From Frigoribacterium sp. ACAM 257 (GTDB taxonomy: Bacteria; Actinomycetota; Actinomycetes; Actinomycetales; Microbacteriaceae): a DNA stretch of 64,000 nt. The notes beneath the pieces were generated by a model. It was not told where the DNA came from, did no database searches, and saw only the letters and a list, made by a program, of their open reading frames with translations. Shown here piece by piece: positions 17,072 to 25,536 of this stretch. The stretch is from NCBI RefSeq assembly GCF_007954365.1, contig NZ_VOLO01000002.1:310001-374000 (forward strand), given 5' to 3'. Position numbers and translations under genes: made by a program. Every line of letters begins with the position of its first letter. Position 1 is the stretch's first letter.

Positions 17072-17598
17072 CACAGCCGCCCGTCGAAGAGCTGACCGCC
17101 GGAGGCGGCGGTCGCGCCGGCACGGCCGGCCCGCGACGCCGAGGCGCCCCCGACCGAGCCGCGGGCGTCGTAGATGCTGCCGGCTGCCGCGTCGGCGGCC
17201 GTGGCCATCGTCTCCTGAGTCGCCCGGGCGGCGGCGCGGAGGAACCGCTCGTTCTCGTCGCGCAGCTGCGCGATGCGGGCGGTGAGGTCGGTCATCGACT
17301 TCAGGTGCGCCGTGAAGATCTCTCCCCAGGGGCCTGCGGGAGCCGCGGCGATGATCTCGCGCAGGGGCGCCTCCTCGTCGGTGCCCCACTCCTGGGCGAC
17401 GGACGAGACCTCGACGGCACGGGCCAGCCCGGCCTCGCGGAGGCGCTCGAGCACCTGCTCGACCTCGCGGGTCGCGTGCTCGATCCAGCGGGTGCGGCCG
17501 GCGGTGAGCAGCAGCTGCTCCTCCTCCAGCTTGAAGGTCAGCAGCTCCAGCAGCTCTCGCTCGCGCCAGAGCAGCGCGGACAGCTCGTTCGCGCCCAT
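17071..17598 (-). CDS. flgN: FlgN-like flagellar export chaperone
   Basis: The 175-residue protein is mostly helical, starting MGANELSALLWRERELLELLTFKLEEEQLLL, the long coiled coil typical of FlgN, and ends in a Gly/Ala/Ser-rich tail. FlgN binds FlgK and FlgL before export, and its genes lie directly downstream. GAGGAGG 5 nt before ATG 17598 decides the start; the frame remains open further upstream. A sigma-28-type promoter lies about 65 nt upstream. Confidence 0.85.
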   Translation of the reverse strand: MGANELSALLWRERELLELLTFKLEEEQLLLTAGRTRWIEHATREVEQVLERLREAGLARAVEVSSVAQEWGTDEEAPLREIIAAAPAGPWGEIFTAHLKSMTDLTARIAQLRDENERFLRAAARATQETMATAADAAAGSIYDARGSVGGASASRAGRAGATAASGGQLFDGRL

Positions 17599-17664
17599 GG
17601 GGCCTCCTCGGTCAGGGGGTCGTCGGGTGGTGCAGCGGAGCGGTGATGTCCTCTGCACGGGGGA

Positions 17665-17691
17665 CTATCGGCGTCCCGCGTCCCGGCGTTA
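17665..17691 (-). promoter_or_regulatory. Sigma-28-type flagellar promoter of flgN-flgK-flgL-fliW
   Basis: On the minus strand TAACGCC (17691-17685), 13 nt, then CCGATAG (17671-17665). The same two boxes with identical spacing occur before fliC and flbD, with TTACGCG as the first box before flgB. The layout matches FliA/SigD promoters, which have a CCGATA(A/T)-like -10. It lies 67 nt before the flgN ATG. Confidence 0.85.
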
Positions 17692-17715
17692 GGCGACGTC
17701 CGTCTGCGTGCGCTC

Positions 17716-17820
17716 CTCATTCAGGAACATGTGTCCTGCGTCTCGCGTCGGGGGGACCCGTGCTCCTGAATCGTGCACGATGCAGGAACCCGCGCGCGGA
17801 TGTTCCTGCACGGCGCGCGG
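17716..17820 (+). repeat. Dispersed 100-nt palindromic element, copy C
   Basis: Begins CTCATTCAGGAACATG, with box GTCCTGCGTC, a central palindrome at 17764-17787 (TCCTGAATC GTGCAC GATGCAGGA) and closing GTTCCTGCACG. This is the best-preserved central palindrome of the four copies. It lies just upstream of the flgN promoter. Confidence 0.85.
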
Positions 17821-17910
17821 CGGGCGGCACGGCACTGCGCGGTGAGCCGCCGCGCCGAGCGGTCGATGGCGGCATCGCGTCGACTCTTCATGACGCCTAG
17901 GGCAAGGACG

Positions 17911-17945
17911 AAGGGCCAGGCGCGCGCTCGGCGTGCCTGGCCCTT
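17911..17945. terminator. Hairpin terminator (11-bp stem)
   Basis: AAGGGCCAGGC at 17911-17921 pairs with GCCTGGCCCTT at 17935-17945 around a 13-nt loop. On the minus strand it follows the gene ending at 18029 by about 80 nt and precedes the flagellar operon, so it should insulate the two. Confidence 0.7.
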
Positions 17946-18028
17946 GCGGGGAATACGTGGATCAGGTCGAGGTGAGGGATGAGGTCGATGCGCCTCGTTC
18001 GCCTTCTCGGTGACCCGAGCCGTCAGTT

Positions 18029-19060
18029 CTAGAACGAGATGTAGTTGCCGTTGTCGTACAGAACGAACGACTGTGCGCTCTCGGGCACGATGTAGGCGGT
18101 GTAACCGGTGAAGGCCGACCCGGGATAGAGGGTGGGGCCGTCGCTCATCGACGGCATCCCGTCGCCGAAGACGATGTACTCGGTGTCGTACCGGTTGCCC
18201 TCGGGAGTCGCCAGGGACAGGTCGTACGACGCGAGTGACGGCTCGACCCCGTCGGGGTCGATGCCTGTCATCGCGAGTTCTGCCACGACGTACTTGAAGC
18301 CCGCGGGGGCTTCGCTGTTGAACATGTTGTACTGCTCGACGGCTGCGTTGGCGTTGGCGTCCACGATCCGCGCGGTCAAGCTGTACTTCTCACCCCCCAG
18401 GAGTCCCTTCGCGACGTACGGCTGCGGCACGGGGTTCTCGACGGTGCCGGTCTCCGCGGGTGCCTCGCTCTCTGCCGGTTCGGGCTCGGACGCTTCGGAT
18501 ACGGGTGCCTCGGATGGTTCAGCTTCGACGCTGGCCTCTTCCGCCGGCTCCGCAGGCTCCGTCTCGCTCGCTGCGGTCGAGGAGGAGTTCGAGTCGTCCG
18601 CCCCGGCACCCGCGACGATGATCCCGGTCAGCAGAGCGACACTGCCCAGAGCGAGCCCCACGACGGCCAGGCCCTTCTGCTGCTTCTTGACGAGAGCCGC
18701 GATGCCCAGGGCGACGGCTGCGATCGCCAGGAGCAGGCCGAGCACCTTCACGAGACCCGTGAGGAACGCCAGGATGCCCAGGACGAGGGCGGCCACGGCC
18801 AAGTTCCTCGACGGTGAAGCCTGTCGGACTCCGTACGGCTGAGGAGGCGTGACCTGATCCGCGGGCTGGCCCGGTGCCGGAACCGTCGGCGGACCGGCCG
18901 GCGGACCGGCCGGCGGACCGGTCGGCGGACCGGCCGGCGGCATCGGAGGCGTCTGGGCAGGCGTCGGCGGTCCTTCCGACCAGCGCTGTCCATCCCAATA
19001 GCGCTGTTCGTTGTTGGCGTGCGGGGCTGGGTACCAGCCGGCGGGCGTCTCCTGGGGCAA
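18029..19060 (-). CDS. DUF2510/DUF4190/DUF4352-type membrane-anchored protein
   Basis: From a TTG at 19060 the product has 343 residues. Residues 5-25 (PAGWYPAPHANNEQRYWDGQRW) form a DUF2510 domain. A Pro-rich repeat (PAGPPTGPPAGPP) follows. Two membrane helices around residues 72-140 carry the small-membrane DUF4190 pattern. A Glu/Pro/Ser-rich linker leads to an extracellular beta-rich domain like DUF4352 (KYSLTARIVDANANAAV, FKYVVAELAMTGIDPDG). Probably a surface-exposed protein of unknown role. No ATG exists in the right place; a GTG about 50 nt upstream is the alternative start. Confidence 0.7.
   Translation of the reverse strand: MPQETPAGWYPAPHANNEQRYWDGQRWSEGPPTPAQTPPMPPAGPPTGPPAGPPAGPPTVPAPGQPADQVTPPQPYGVRQASPSRNLAVAALVLGILAFLTGLVKVLGLLLAIAAVALGIAALVKKQQKGLAVVGLALGSVALLTGIIVAGAGADDSNSSSTAASETEPAEPAEEASVEAEPSEAPVSEASEPEPAESEAPAETGTVENPVPQPYVAKGLLGGEKYSLTARIVDANANAAVEQYNMFNSEAPAGFKYVVAELAMTGIDPDGVEPSLASYDLSLATPEGNRYDTEYIVFGDGMPSMSDGPTLYPGSAFTGYTAYIVPESAQSFVLYDNGNYISF
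18886..18941. repeat. Intragenic 12-bp tandem repeat
   Basis: Four to five units of GGCGGACCGGCC encode the GPP(A/T) repeat in the linker after the DUF2510 domain. Copy-number change by slippage would alter only linker length because units are in frame. Confidence 0.75.
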
Positions 19061-19546
19061 GGTTCGTTCTCTCGGGTCTTGGCGCAGGGCGCCTCGGGTT
19101 CGTCGCTTCTTCACGATGAATGGCGACGTGGAAGGAGCATCAGGTCGACCGCCGCACAGCGACGTCGACTCATGAGAACTCGACGACCGTGATCCTGAGC
19201 GCGTCCGAGAACCTGTGTGCCCCCGGGTACAAGGTAGACGAAAACGAATGATTCTCGTGACTGGGCCGAGACCCCAGAACGGGTCCGGGTGCACTCGGCC
19301 GATCGCGGTCCGGGACCGGCGGGGCCCCACCCTGGGGATCCGCGCGCACCCTCGAGCGCGAGGGCTGGTAGGCGTGGGTTCGGCGAATGCGACCGGCCGA
19401 CGCGCTGAGCTGCACCCCTGGTCCGGCGCTGCGCCCCTGGAACGGCGGGTGTCGCGCGGGGAACAGGGGGCGTAGCTCGAGGCCGCGGCGCGCGGCACTG
19501 CGCGGCGCGCGGCACTGCGCGGCGCGGCGCGGCGTCGGCGCGACGT
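19061..19546. other. 486-nt spacer between DUF2510 protein and ROK regulator
   Basis: No gene is recognised. Around 19237-19260 there is an AT-richer patch (ACGAAAACGAATGATTCTCGT), an imperfect inverted repeat that may mark the promoter or an operator of the minus-strand gene. From about 19408 the spacer becomes a repeat region that runs to the 3' end of the ROK gene. Confidence 0.4.
19408..19540. repeat. GCACCCCTGG-type repeat next to a CGCGGC tract
   Basis: GCTGCACCCCTGG and GCTGCGCCCCTGG occur in tandem and are followed by GGAACGGCGGGTG. The order resembles that at 3657-3710. Then a 17-bp unit (GCGCGGCACTGCGCGGC) is repeated about twice and runs into CGGCG repeats. It ends just before the stop codon of the ROK regulator gene. 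Confidence 0.55.
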
Positions 19547-20731
19547 TCAGGCCAGGCCGCGCACCGAGAACACCTGGTCGAGGAACACCCGCCCCGCCCC
19601 GCGCAGCCCGCCCGTGCCCTGGTGCCGCGTCACCTCGACGAGCAGCTGGTCGGTCGCCATCGGCAGGCAGTCGGCCCAGAGGGTCGAGCGGACGCCGGCG
19701 ACGAAGACGTCCGAGTCGGCGAGCACCCCGCCGAGCACGAGCCGGTCGGGGTTGAAGAAGTTGACGATGGTCGCGAGCACGCCGCCCGTCATCACGCCGG
19801 CTCCGCGCAGCAGGCCGGTCGCGAGGGGGTGGGCGTCGCGCGCGAGGTCGATCATCGCCTCGACGGTGCCGACGTCGTGCCCCGCCAGCTGCATCTCGCG
19901 CACGAGCGCGTTGCCCGAGGCGAGCGCGTCGAGGCAGCCGGTGCGGCCGCACGAGCACGGCACGGCGGTGGCGCCGGGCACGGTGACGTGGCTGATGTCG
20001 CCCGCCCAGCCGTTGCTGCCCGTGTAGAGCTCGCCGCGCGAGACGATGCCGCAGCCGATGCCCGAGCCCACCTTGACGAAGACCTGGTCGGCGGGCACGG
20101 CCTCGTCGCCCTCGGCCACGAGCTCGCCGGCCGCCATGAGGTTGGCGTCGTTGTTCACGACGACGGGCAGGTCGACCTCGCGCTGCACCACCTCGGCGAC
20201 CGAGATCCCGTTCCAGCCGGGCATGCGCGAGGGCGAGACGATGCGCGACGTCGCGGTCGAGACGGGCCCGGGCACGCCCACCGACAGCCCGCTGAGCCGG
20301 CCGTGGCCCGTCTCGTCGAGCTCGCCCAGCATGTCGAGGAGGTGCGCCAGCGACGCCGAGACCACCGCGGTCGGCCCCTCGGCCACGTCCAGGGCCACGT
20401 GGCGCTCGGCGAGCAGCACGCCCGCGAAGTCGACCAGCCCGAAGGAGGCGCGGTCGACGCCGAGGTCGACGCAGCCGACCAGGCCGGCGCCGCCGCGGAC
20501 CTGCAGCCGGCGCGGACGGCGACCGCCGCGCGACTCGCCCTCGCCGGTCTCGACGACGTGGCCGAGGCGGATCAGGTCCTCCACGCGGGAGGCGACGGTC
20601 GAGGGCGACAGGCCGGTCACCCTCGCGAGGTCGGCGCGTGACCTGGCGCTGCCCGCCCGCAGCGGACGCAGGACCTCGACGGCCTGGGGCGTGTGCCGGA
20701 GCGGAGCGCGGAACGCGTCTGTCGTCGTCAT
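19547..20731 (-). CDS. ROK family transcriptional repressor
   Basis: The 394-residue protein has an N-terminal winged helix-turn-helix (ARSRADLARVTGLSPSTVASRVEDLIRLG, about residues 28-58) followed by a ROK sugar-kinase-like domain. The latter has GCVDLGVDRASFGLVD, GSGIGCGIV and the ROK zinc motif HVTVPGATAVPCSCGRTGCLD. Such NagC/XylR-type repressors are usually released from DNA by a sugar or sugar phosphate. It is divergent from the ABC transporter-asparaginase-CutC/ROK operon and is its likely regulator. GAGGGG precedes the ATG; the frame upstream is intergenic. Confidence 0.92.
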   Translation of the reverse strand: MTTTDAFRAPLRHTPQAVEVLRPLRAGSARSRADLARVTGLSPSTVASRVEDLIRLGHVVETGEGESRGGRRPRRLQVRGGAGLVGCVDLGVDRASFGLVDFAGVLLAERHVALDVAEGPTAVVSASLAHLLDMLGELDETGHGRLSGLSVGVPGPVSTATSRIVSPSRMPGWNGISVAEVVQREVDLPVVVNNDANLMAAGELVAEGDEAVPADQVFVKVGSGIGCGIVSRGELYTGSNGWAGDISHVTVPGATAVPCSCGRTGCLDALASGNALVREMQLAGHDVGTVEAMIDLARDAHPLATGLLRGAGVMTGGVLATIVNFFNPDRLVLGGVLADSDVFVAGVRSTLWADCLPMATDQLLVEVTRHQGTGGLRGAGRVFLDQVFSVRGLA

Positions 20732-20913
20732 GGGCCCCTCGTGCTGATCGGTCGCGAACGCCGCCGAGCCCGTCGCGTTTCTCCAGTATTGCATGAAGTT
20801 GATCGAAATCTACGTGTAACAATCGCACAGTAGGTTCCCGTCCACACGGACGACGACCTCACCGGACGGCGACGCGGCCCCCTTGCCGCACCTCTCGAGA
20901 AAGCGGCACCAGC
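20732..20913. promoter_or_regulatory. Divergent control region of ROK repressor and ABC operon
   Basis: This spacer contains the most AT-rich patch of its neighbourhood (about 20785-20825, TTGCATGAAGTTGATCG followed by AAATCTACGTGTAACAAT). It probably holds both promoters and the ROK operator. Individual boxes cannot be assigned with confidence; no clean palindrome was found. Confidence 0.45.
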
Positions 20914-21690
20914 GTGGACAGCACGGCCTCAGGCACCAGCTCGGGCACGAGCGCGACCGACATGGTCACGATGCGCGACGTCCAGAAGCACTTCGGCGAG
21001 CACCACGTCCTCAAGGACGTCACCCTCAGCGTCGCGCCGCGCGAGGTCGTCGTGGTCGTCGGCCCCTCCGGCTCGGGCAAGTCGACGCTGTGCCGGTGCC
21101 TCAACCGGCTCGAGACGACCACGAGCGGCGAGATCCTCGTCGACGGCGTGCGGCTGCCCGAGGAGGGCAAGGCGCTCGCCGCCCTGCGCGCCGACGTCGG
21201 CATGGTGTTCCAGTCGTTCAACCTCTTCGCGCACCGCACGATCCTCGACAACGTGACGCTGGCGCCGATCACCGTGCGGGGCGAGTCGAAGAAGGACGCC
21301 CAGGCGCACGGGCTCGAGCTGCTCGCCCGGGTCGGCATCGCCGACAAGGCCGACGCCTTCCCGGCACAGCTCTCGGGCGGCCAGCAGCAGCGTGCCGCCA
21401 TCGCCCGAGCCCTCGCGATGCGTCCGAAGGTGATGCTGTTCGACGAGCCGACGTCGGCGCTCGACCCCGAGATGGTCAACGAGGTGCTCGACGTGATGGT
21501 CTCGCTCGCCGCCGAGGGCATGACGATGATCGTCGTCACCCACGAGATGGGCTTCGCCCGGCGCGCCGCGGACCGCGTCGTCTTCATGGACGACGGCCGC
21601 ATCGTCGAGCAGGCCGACCCGGCCACGTTCTTCGACCACCCCGAGTCCGACCGGGCGAAGGCGTTCCTGTCGAAGATCCTCACCCACTGA
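20914..21690 (+). CDS. Amino acid-type ABC transporter ATP-binding protein
   Basis: The 258-residue ATPase has Walker [11 protein letters not shown]-loop VFQSFNLF, signature LSGGQQQR, Walker [15 protein letters not shown] and switch His in VVTHEMGF. The [22 protein letters not shown] region is diagnostic of the polar amino acid (GlnQ/HisP) subfamily. It energises uptake by the two permeases and the lipoprotein encoded next. It starts with GTG at 20914. It is the first gene of the operon controlled by the divergent ROK repressor. Confidence 0.93.
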   Translation: MDSTASGTSSGTSATDMVTMRDVQKHFGEHHVLKDVTLSVAPREVVVVVGPSGSGKSTLCRCLNRLETTTSGEILVDGVRLPEEGKALAALRADVGMVFQSFNLFAHRTILDNVTLAPITVRGESKKDAQAHGLELLARVGIADKADAFPAQLSGGQQQRAAIARALAMRPKVMLFDEPTSALDPEMVNEVLDVMVSLAAEGMTMIVVTHEMGFARRAADRVVFMDDGRIVEQADPATFFDHPESDRAKAFLSKILTH

Positions 21691-21765
21691 CTCCCTCCGC
21701 TCCTCCCCTCCGCACCTCCCGCATCACCACCTCCCACAGCAGCCCCATCGAAGAGAGGCACCACC

Positions 21766-22725
21766 GTGCGCACGTCCCCCTCCCCCCTCCGCCTGCGTCG
21801 GGTCGTCCCGGCAGCCGTCGCCGTCGTCGCGATGCTCGGCCTCGCGGCCTGCTCGAGCGACAGCTCGGCCGTCCCCGGGGCCGACCCCGGCGCCTCCTCG
21901 GCCGCCTCGGCCCTCGACGAGGTCTACGCGAACGCGGTCGTCGCCGACGCGGCCGACATCCTGCCCGACTCGACGATGGCCAAGATCAAGGAGCGCGGCA
22001 CGCTGATCGTCGGCGAGGCACTCGACGCGCCGCTGCTCTCGCAGCAGGACCCGTCGAACCCCGACGACGTGCAGGGCTTCGACGCCGACCTCGCCAAGCT
22101 GCTCGCCATCTACATCCTCGGCGAGCCGAACGTCGAGATCGTGCCGCCCGCCTCCGAGACCCGCGAGGCCCTGCTGCAGAACGGCACCGTCGACGTCGTC
22201 TTCAACACGTACACGATCACGGAGGAGCGGGCCGAGCAGATCTCGTTCGCCGGCCCTTACCTCGAGTCCGGTCTCGCCGTCGCGGTGAAGGCCGACAACG
22301 ACGACATCGAGGGGATCGAGGACCTCGGCGACAAGACCGTCATCGTCGGCGCCAACACGCCCGCCGTCACCGCCGTGCCCGAGGAGCAGCCGACCGCCAC
22401 GCTCGTGTCGTTCGCGACCGACCCGCAGGCGATGCAGGCCCTCAAGCAGGGCCGCGGCGACGCGTACGTGCAGGACTTCACGCTGCTCGCCTCGAACGCC
22501 GCGTCGGACGACTCGATCAAGGTCGTCGGCCAGCCCTTCACGACCGAGGCCTACGGCATCGGCCTCGCCAAGGACGACGCCGACTTCAAGGCCTTCATCA
22601 ACGACTGGCTCGTGAAGATCGAGGACGACGGCACCTGGGCGAAGGTCTGGGACGAGACGCTCGGCGCGGCCGTCGAGTCGGACACCCCCGAGGCGCCCGA
22701 GATCGGCTCCGTCCCCGGCTCCTAG
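21766..22725 (+). CDS. ABC transporter substrate-binding lipoprotein, glutamate/polar amino acid type
   Basis: The 319-residue protein has an Arg-containing signal sequence and lipobox LGLAAC, lipidated at Cys29. The mature part is a SBP_bac_3 fold: RGTLIVGEALDAPLLS, QGFDADLAKLLAIYILGE, VDVVFNTYTITEERAEQISFAGPYLESG and TEAYGIGLAKDDADFKAFINDWL. Family members bind amino acids, opines or similar small amides and deliver them to the permease. GAGAGG precedes the GTG start. Confidence 0.92.
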   Translation: MRTSPSPLRLRRVVPAAVAVVAMLGLAACSSDSSAVPGADPGASSAASALDEVYANAVVADAADILPDSTMAKIKERGTLIVGEALDAPLLSQQDPSNPDDVQGFDADLAKLLAIYILGEPNVEIVPPASETREALLQNGTVDVVFNTYTITEERAEQISFAGPYLESGLAVAVKADNDDIEGIEDLGDKTVIVGANTPAVTAVPEEQPTATLVSFATDPQAMQALKQGRGDAYVQDFTLLASNAASDDSIKVVGQPFTTEAYGIGLAKDDADFKAFINDWLVKIEDDGTWAKVWDETLGAAVESDTPEAPEIGSVPGS

Positions 22726-22874
22726 CCGGACCACGGGCGCCGGTGCGCCGGCCGGCCGTCGGGGCGACCCGTCGACCGGCCGGCGCCCGGTCCCGTCGCT
22801 GCAGCCGCACCTCCTGCGGTCTGCGCACCTCCTGCCCGTTCTCCGCCCCGCCCGCCCTCAGCCCGAAAGACCCC

Positions 22875-23519
22875 ATGGACTTCTTCGTCGACAGTGCAGG
22901 GCCGCTCCTCACGGCGCTCGGCACGACGATCGTGATGGCGCTCGTCGCCGGCGCCGGGGCCCTCGTGCTCGGCACCCTGGTGGCCGCCGCCCGGATCAGC
23001 CCGGTGCCCGTGCTGCGCGGCGCCGCCTGGGCGTACACGCAGTTCTTCGTGAACGTGCCGCTGCTCGCGCTGCTGATCCTGGCCGTGTTCGCCCTGCCCG
23101 ACGCCGGGCTGATCATGCCGCTCGCGCCGACCACGGTGCTCGTGCTCGCCCTCTACGAGGCCGCGTACGTCGCGGAGGCGGTGCGCAGCGGCGTGAACAC
23201 GGTCGGCAACGGCCAGGTCGAGGCGAGCAGGGCACTCGGGCTGACGCTCGGCCAGACGCTCCGGCTCGTCGTGCTGCCGCAGTCGCTGCGGGCGGCCGTG
23301 CAGCCGATCGGCAACGTCATGATCGCGCTCACGATGAACACGGCGCTCGCCGCGGCCGTCGGCGTCGTCGAGCTGACCAGCGCCGTCAACAAGCTCAACC
23401 TGGTGCAGGCGCAGCCGATCCTGATCTTCACCGCCGCTGGCCTCGTCTACATGGTGCTCGCCCTCGTCATCGGCCTCGGCGCCGGACGCCTCGAACGAAA
23501 GGCGGCGATCGTCCGATGA
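22875..23519 (+). CDS. Amino acid-type ABC transporter permease 1
   Basis: The 214-residue integral membrane protein is a HisM/GlnP-type permease. It has the conserved FFVNVPLLALLILAVFALP opening and the EAA-like loop EAAYVAEAVRSGVNTVGNGQVEASRALGLTLGQTLRLVVLPQSLR that contacts the ATPase. About five membrane spans are visible. It begins at ATG 22875 after a 149-nt spacer and overlaps the next permease by 4 nt (ATGA), so the two are translationally coupled and likely form a heterodimer. Confidence 0.93.
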   Translation: MDFFVDSAGPLLTALGTTIVMALVAGAGALVLGTLVAAARISPVPVLRGAAWAYTQFFVNVPLLALLILAVFALPDAGLIMPLAPTTVLVLALYEAAYVAEAVRSGVNTVGNGQVEASRALGLTLGQTLRLVVLPQSLRAAVQPIGNVMIALTMNTALAAAVGVVELTSAVNKLNLVQAQPILIFTAAGLVYMVLALVIGLGAGRLERKAAIVR

Positions 23520-24454
23520 CCACGCCGACCACCCCCTCCGCCTCCTCCCGTCCTGCCGGAGGCGCCACCGCCGTCACCCCCGCCGCCTCCGTCCGGAAGG
23601 CGCCCACGGTCTCGCTCTACGACGAGCCCGGCCCGCGGACGCGACGTGCCATCCGGCTCTGGTCGGTCGTCGTCGTGCTCGCCCTGGCGGGGCTCGTCGC
23701 GGCCGGGCTCGTCCAGTTCGGCTCGCGCGGGCAGCTCGACGCCGACCGCTGGACGCCGTTCCTCTCCTGGCCGATCTGGCAGTACCTGCTCGTGGGCCTC
23801 TGGGGCACGATCCAGGCCGCCGCCCTCGTCGCGGTGCTCGGCGGTGCGCTCGGGCTCCTCCTCGCGCTCGGACGGCTGAGCCCGCGTCGCCCGCTGCGCT
23901 GGCTGTCGACCGCGTACATCGAGGTCGCCCGCACGGTGCCCGTGCTGCTGCTCATCTACCTGATGCTGTTCGGGCTGCCGCAGCTCGGCCTCGACCTGCC
24001 GCTGATCTGGAAGCTCGTCGTGCCGCTCACCGTGGCGAACTCCGCCGCGTTCGCCGAGATCGTCCGCGCCGGCATCCTCGGGCTGTCGCGCGGCCAGCGC
24101 GAGGCCGGGCTCAGCCTCGGGCTCTCGTCGGCGCAGACGACCCGGCTCGTCGTGCTGCCGCAGGCGCTCCGCTTCGTGACGCCGTCGCTCGTGACCCAGC
24201 TGGTCAGCCTGGTCAAGGACACCTCGCTCGGCTACATCGTCGCGTTCACCGAGCTGCTCTACCGCGGCCAGGTGCTGTCGTCGTTCAACCACCTCCTGAT
24301 CCAGACGTTCCTCGTCGTGACGCTCGTGTACCTCGTCTTCAACGGGGCGCTGTCGACCCTCGCCGCCCGCCTGCGGGCGCGGCCGTCGCGGCGCAGCCCT
24401 CGTCGGGCGACGGCTCCCGTCCCGACGCCGGCCTCCGCGCCCGCGCTCGACTGA
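23516..24454 (+). CDS. Amino acid-type ABC transporter permease 2
   Basis: The 312-residue protein carries a variable N-terminal 40 residues and then a HisM/GlnP-type permease. Landmarks are IEVARTVPVLLLIYLMLFGLPQLG and the coupling loop NSAAFAEIVRAGILGLSRGQREAGLSLGLSSAQTTRLVVLPQALR. Its Arg/Ala/Pro-rich tail is cytoplasmic. It pairs with the preceding permease. Confidence 0.93.
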   Translation: MTTPTTPSASSRPAGGATAVTPAASVRKAPTVSLYDEPGPRTRRAIRLWSVVVVLALAGLVAAGLVQFGSRGQLDADRWTPFLSWPIWQYLLVGLWGTIQAAALVAVLGGALGLLLALGRLSPRRPLRWLSTAYIEVARTVPVLLLIYLMLFGLPQLGLDLPLIWKLVVPLTVANSAAFAEIVRAGILGLSRGQREAGLSLGLSSAQTTRLVVLPQALRFVTPSLVTQLVSLVKDTSLGYIVAFTELLYRGQVLSSFNHLLIQTFLVVTLVYLVFNGALSTLAARLRARPSRRSPRRATAPVPTPASAPALD

Positions 24455-24489
24455 CCCTCCCGCCCTCCCCGTCACCAAGGAGCACCACC

Positions 24490-25536
24490 GTGGCCCCCTC
24501 CCTCACCGCTTCCCCCGACTCGTCGACCGCCGTCGCCGCTGCGGCGTCGCTCGCCGAGCTCGCCGTCGTCGTCCGCTCGGGCGTCGTCGAGAGCCGCCAC
24601 CTCGGCTGGCTCGTCGCCCTCGACGCCGAGGGCCGGGTCGCCGCCGACCTCGGCAGCGGCGGGGCCCAGGTGCTGCCCCGCTCGACCACGAAGCCCGTGC
24701 AGGCGCTCGCCTGCCTCGAGGCCGGGGCCGACCTCGAGGGGGAGGAGCTCGCGATCGCAGCCGGCAGCCACACCGGCGAGGACGCGCACGTCGAGGTCGT
24801 CCGCCGCATCCTCGCGCGTGCAGGGCTCGACGAGTCCGCACTCGGCTGCCCCGTCGACTGGCCCGAGGACGAGGCGACGCGCGAGCGCCTGATCCGCGAC
24901 GGCGAGACGCGGTCGCGTGTCCGCATGAACTGCTCGGGCAAGCACGCGGCCATGCTGCTGGCGTGCGTGTCCGCGGGCTGGGACACCGCCTCCTACCTGG
25001 ACCCTGCGCACCCGCTGCAGCAGCTCGTCCGTCGGACGCTGGAGGCGGTGGCCGGCACGACCGTGGAGGCCACGGCCGTCGACGGCTGCGGCGCACCGCT
25101 CTTCAGCACCACCGTCGAGGGGCTGGCGCGGTCGTTCCGGGCGCTCGTCACCGCGTCGGCGGGGTCGAACGCCCGCCGCGTCGCCGACGCGATGCGCGCG
25201 CACCCCTTCTTCGTGGGCGGGAACGACCACGCCAACAGCGACGCGATGACGCGCGTGCCCGGCCTGCTCGCCAAGGGCGGCGCCGAGGGCGTGATCGGGA
25301 TGGCCACGTCGACCGGCGAGGCGGTCGCGATGAAGGTCGTCGACGGCAGCCCGCGGGCGACGACGCTGGTCGCGCTCGAGGTGCTCGGAGCGCTCGGCGT
25401 GGACGTCTCCGCGGCCGGGTCGCTGACCGCGCTGCGCGTGCTCGGCGGCGGGGTGCCCGTCGGCGAGATCCGGGTCGGGGCCGACGTCGCAGCGTGGGTC
25501 GCGCAGGCGCGCGGCGCCGGGGCCGGCGCCCGATGA
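24490..25536 (+). CDS. L-asparaginase II family amidohydrolase (Rhizobium type)
   Basis: The 348-residue protein belongs to the Rhizobium-type asparaginase family (PF06089). It has RSTTKPVQALACLE, GSHTGEDAHVEVV, RMNCSGKHAAMLL and AVDGCGAPLFS, which carry the family's catalytic Ser/Lys and cysteine positions. It hydrolyses asparagine or an asparagine conjugate to aspartate and ammonia; no signal peptide is seen, so it acts in the cytoplasm on imported substrate. AAGGAG precedes the GTG start. Its stop overlaps the start of the CutC-ROK fusion by 4 nt. Confidence 0.9.
   Translation: MAPSLTASPDSSTAVAAAASLAELAVVVRSGVVESRHLGWLVALDAEGRVAADLGSGGAQVLPRSTTKPVQALACLEAGADLEGEELAIAAGSHTGEDAHVEVVRRILARAGLDESALGCPVDWPEDEATRERLIRDGETRSRVRMNCSGKHAAMLLACVSAGWDTASYLDPAHPLQQLVRRTLEAVAGTTVEATAVDGCGAPLFSTTVEGLARSFRALVTASAGSNARRVADAMRAHPFFVGGNDHANSDAMTRVPGLLAKGGAEGVIGMATSTGEAVAMKVVDGSPRATTLVALEVLGALGVDVSAAGSLTALRVLGGGVPVGEIRVGADVAAWVAQARGAGAGAR

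Larger units (their letters stand above)
17599..18028. other. 430-nt spacer upstream of flgN
   Basis: The spacer holds the flgN promoter, copy C of the 100-nt element and a terminator hairpin for the next gene on the same strand. Between 17823 and 17900 no further structure or gene is apparent. Confidence 0.6.

Noticed and set aside
18886-18941. CRISPR-like direct repeats
   Set aside because: The 12-bp units are contiguous, without spacers, and encode an in-frame Pro-rich linker.
19237-19260. Zinc or iron uptake repressor (Zur/Fur) box
   Set aside because: The patch is only a partial inverted repeat and no metal-related gene is adjacent.
20883-22874. Long plus-strand open frame merging with permease 1
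   Set aside because: The first 660 codons are an out-of-frame shadow of the ATPase and lipoprotein genes; only the part from ATG 22875 is a real permease.
24963-25532. N-terminal extension of the CutC-ROK protein
   Set aside because: This stretch is a shadow of the asparaginase frame; the ATG at 25533 sits in a normal 4-nt overlap.
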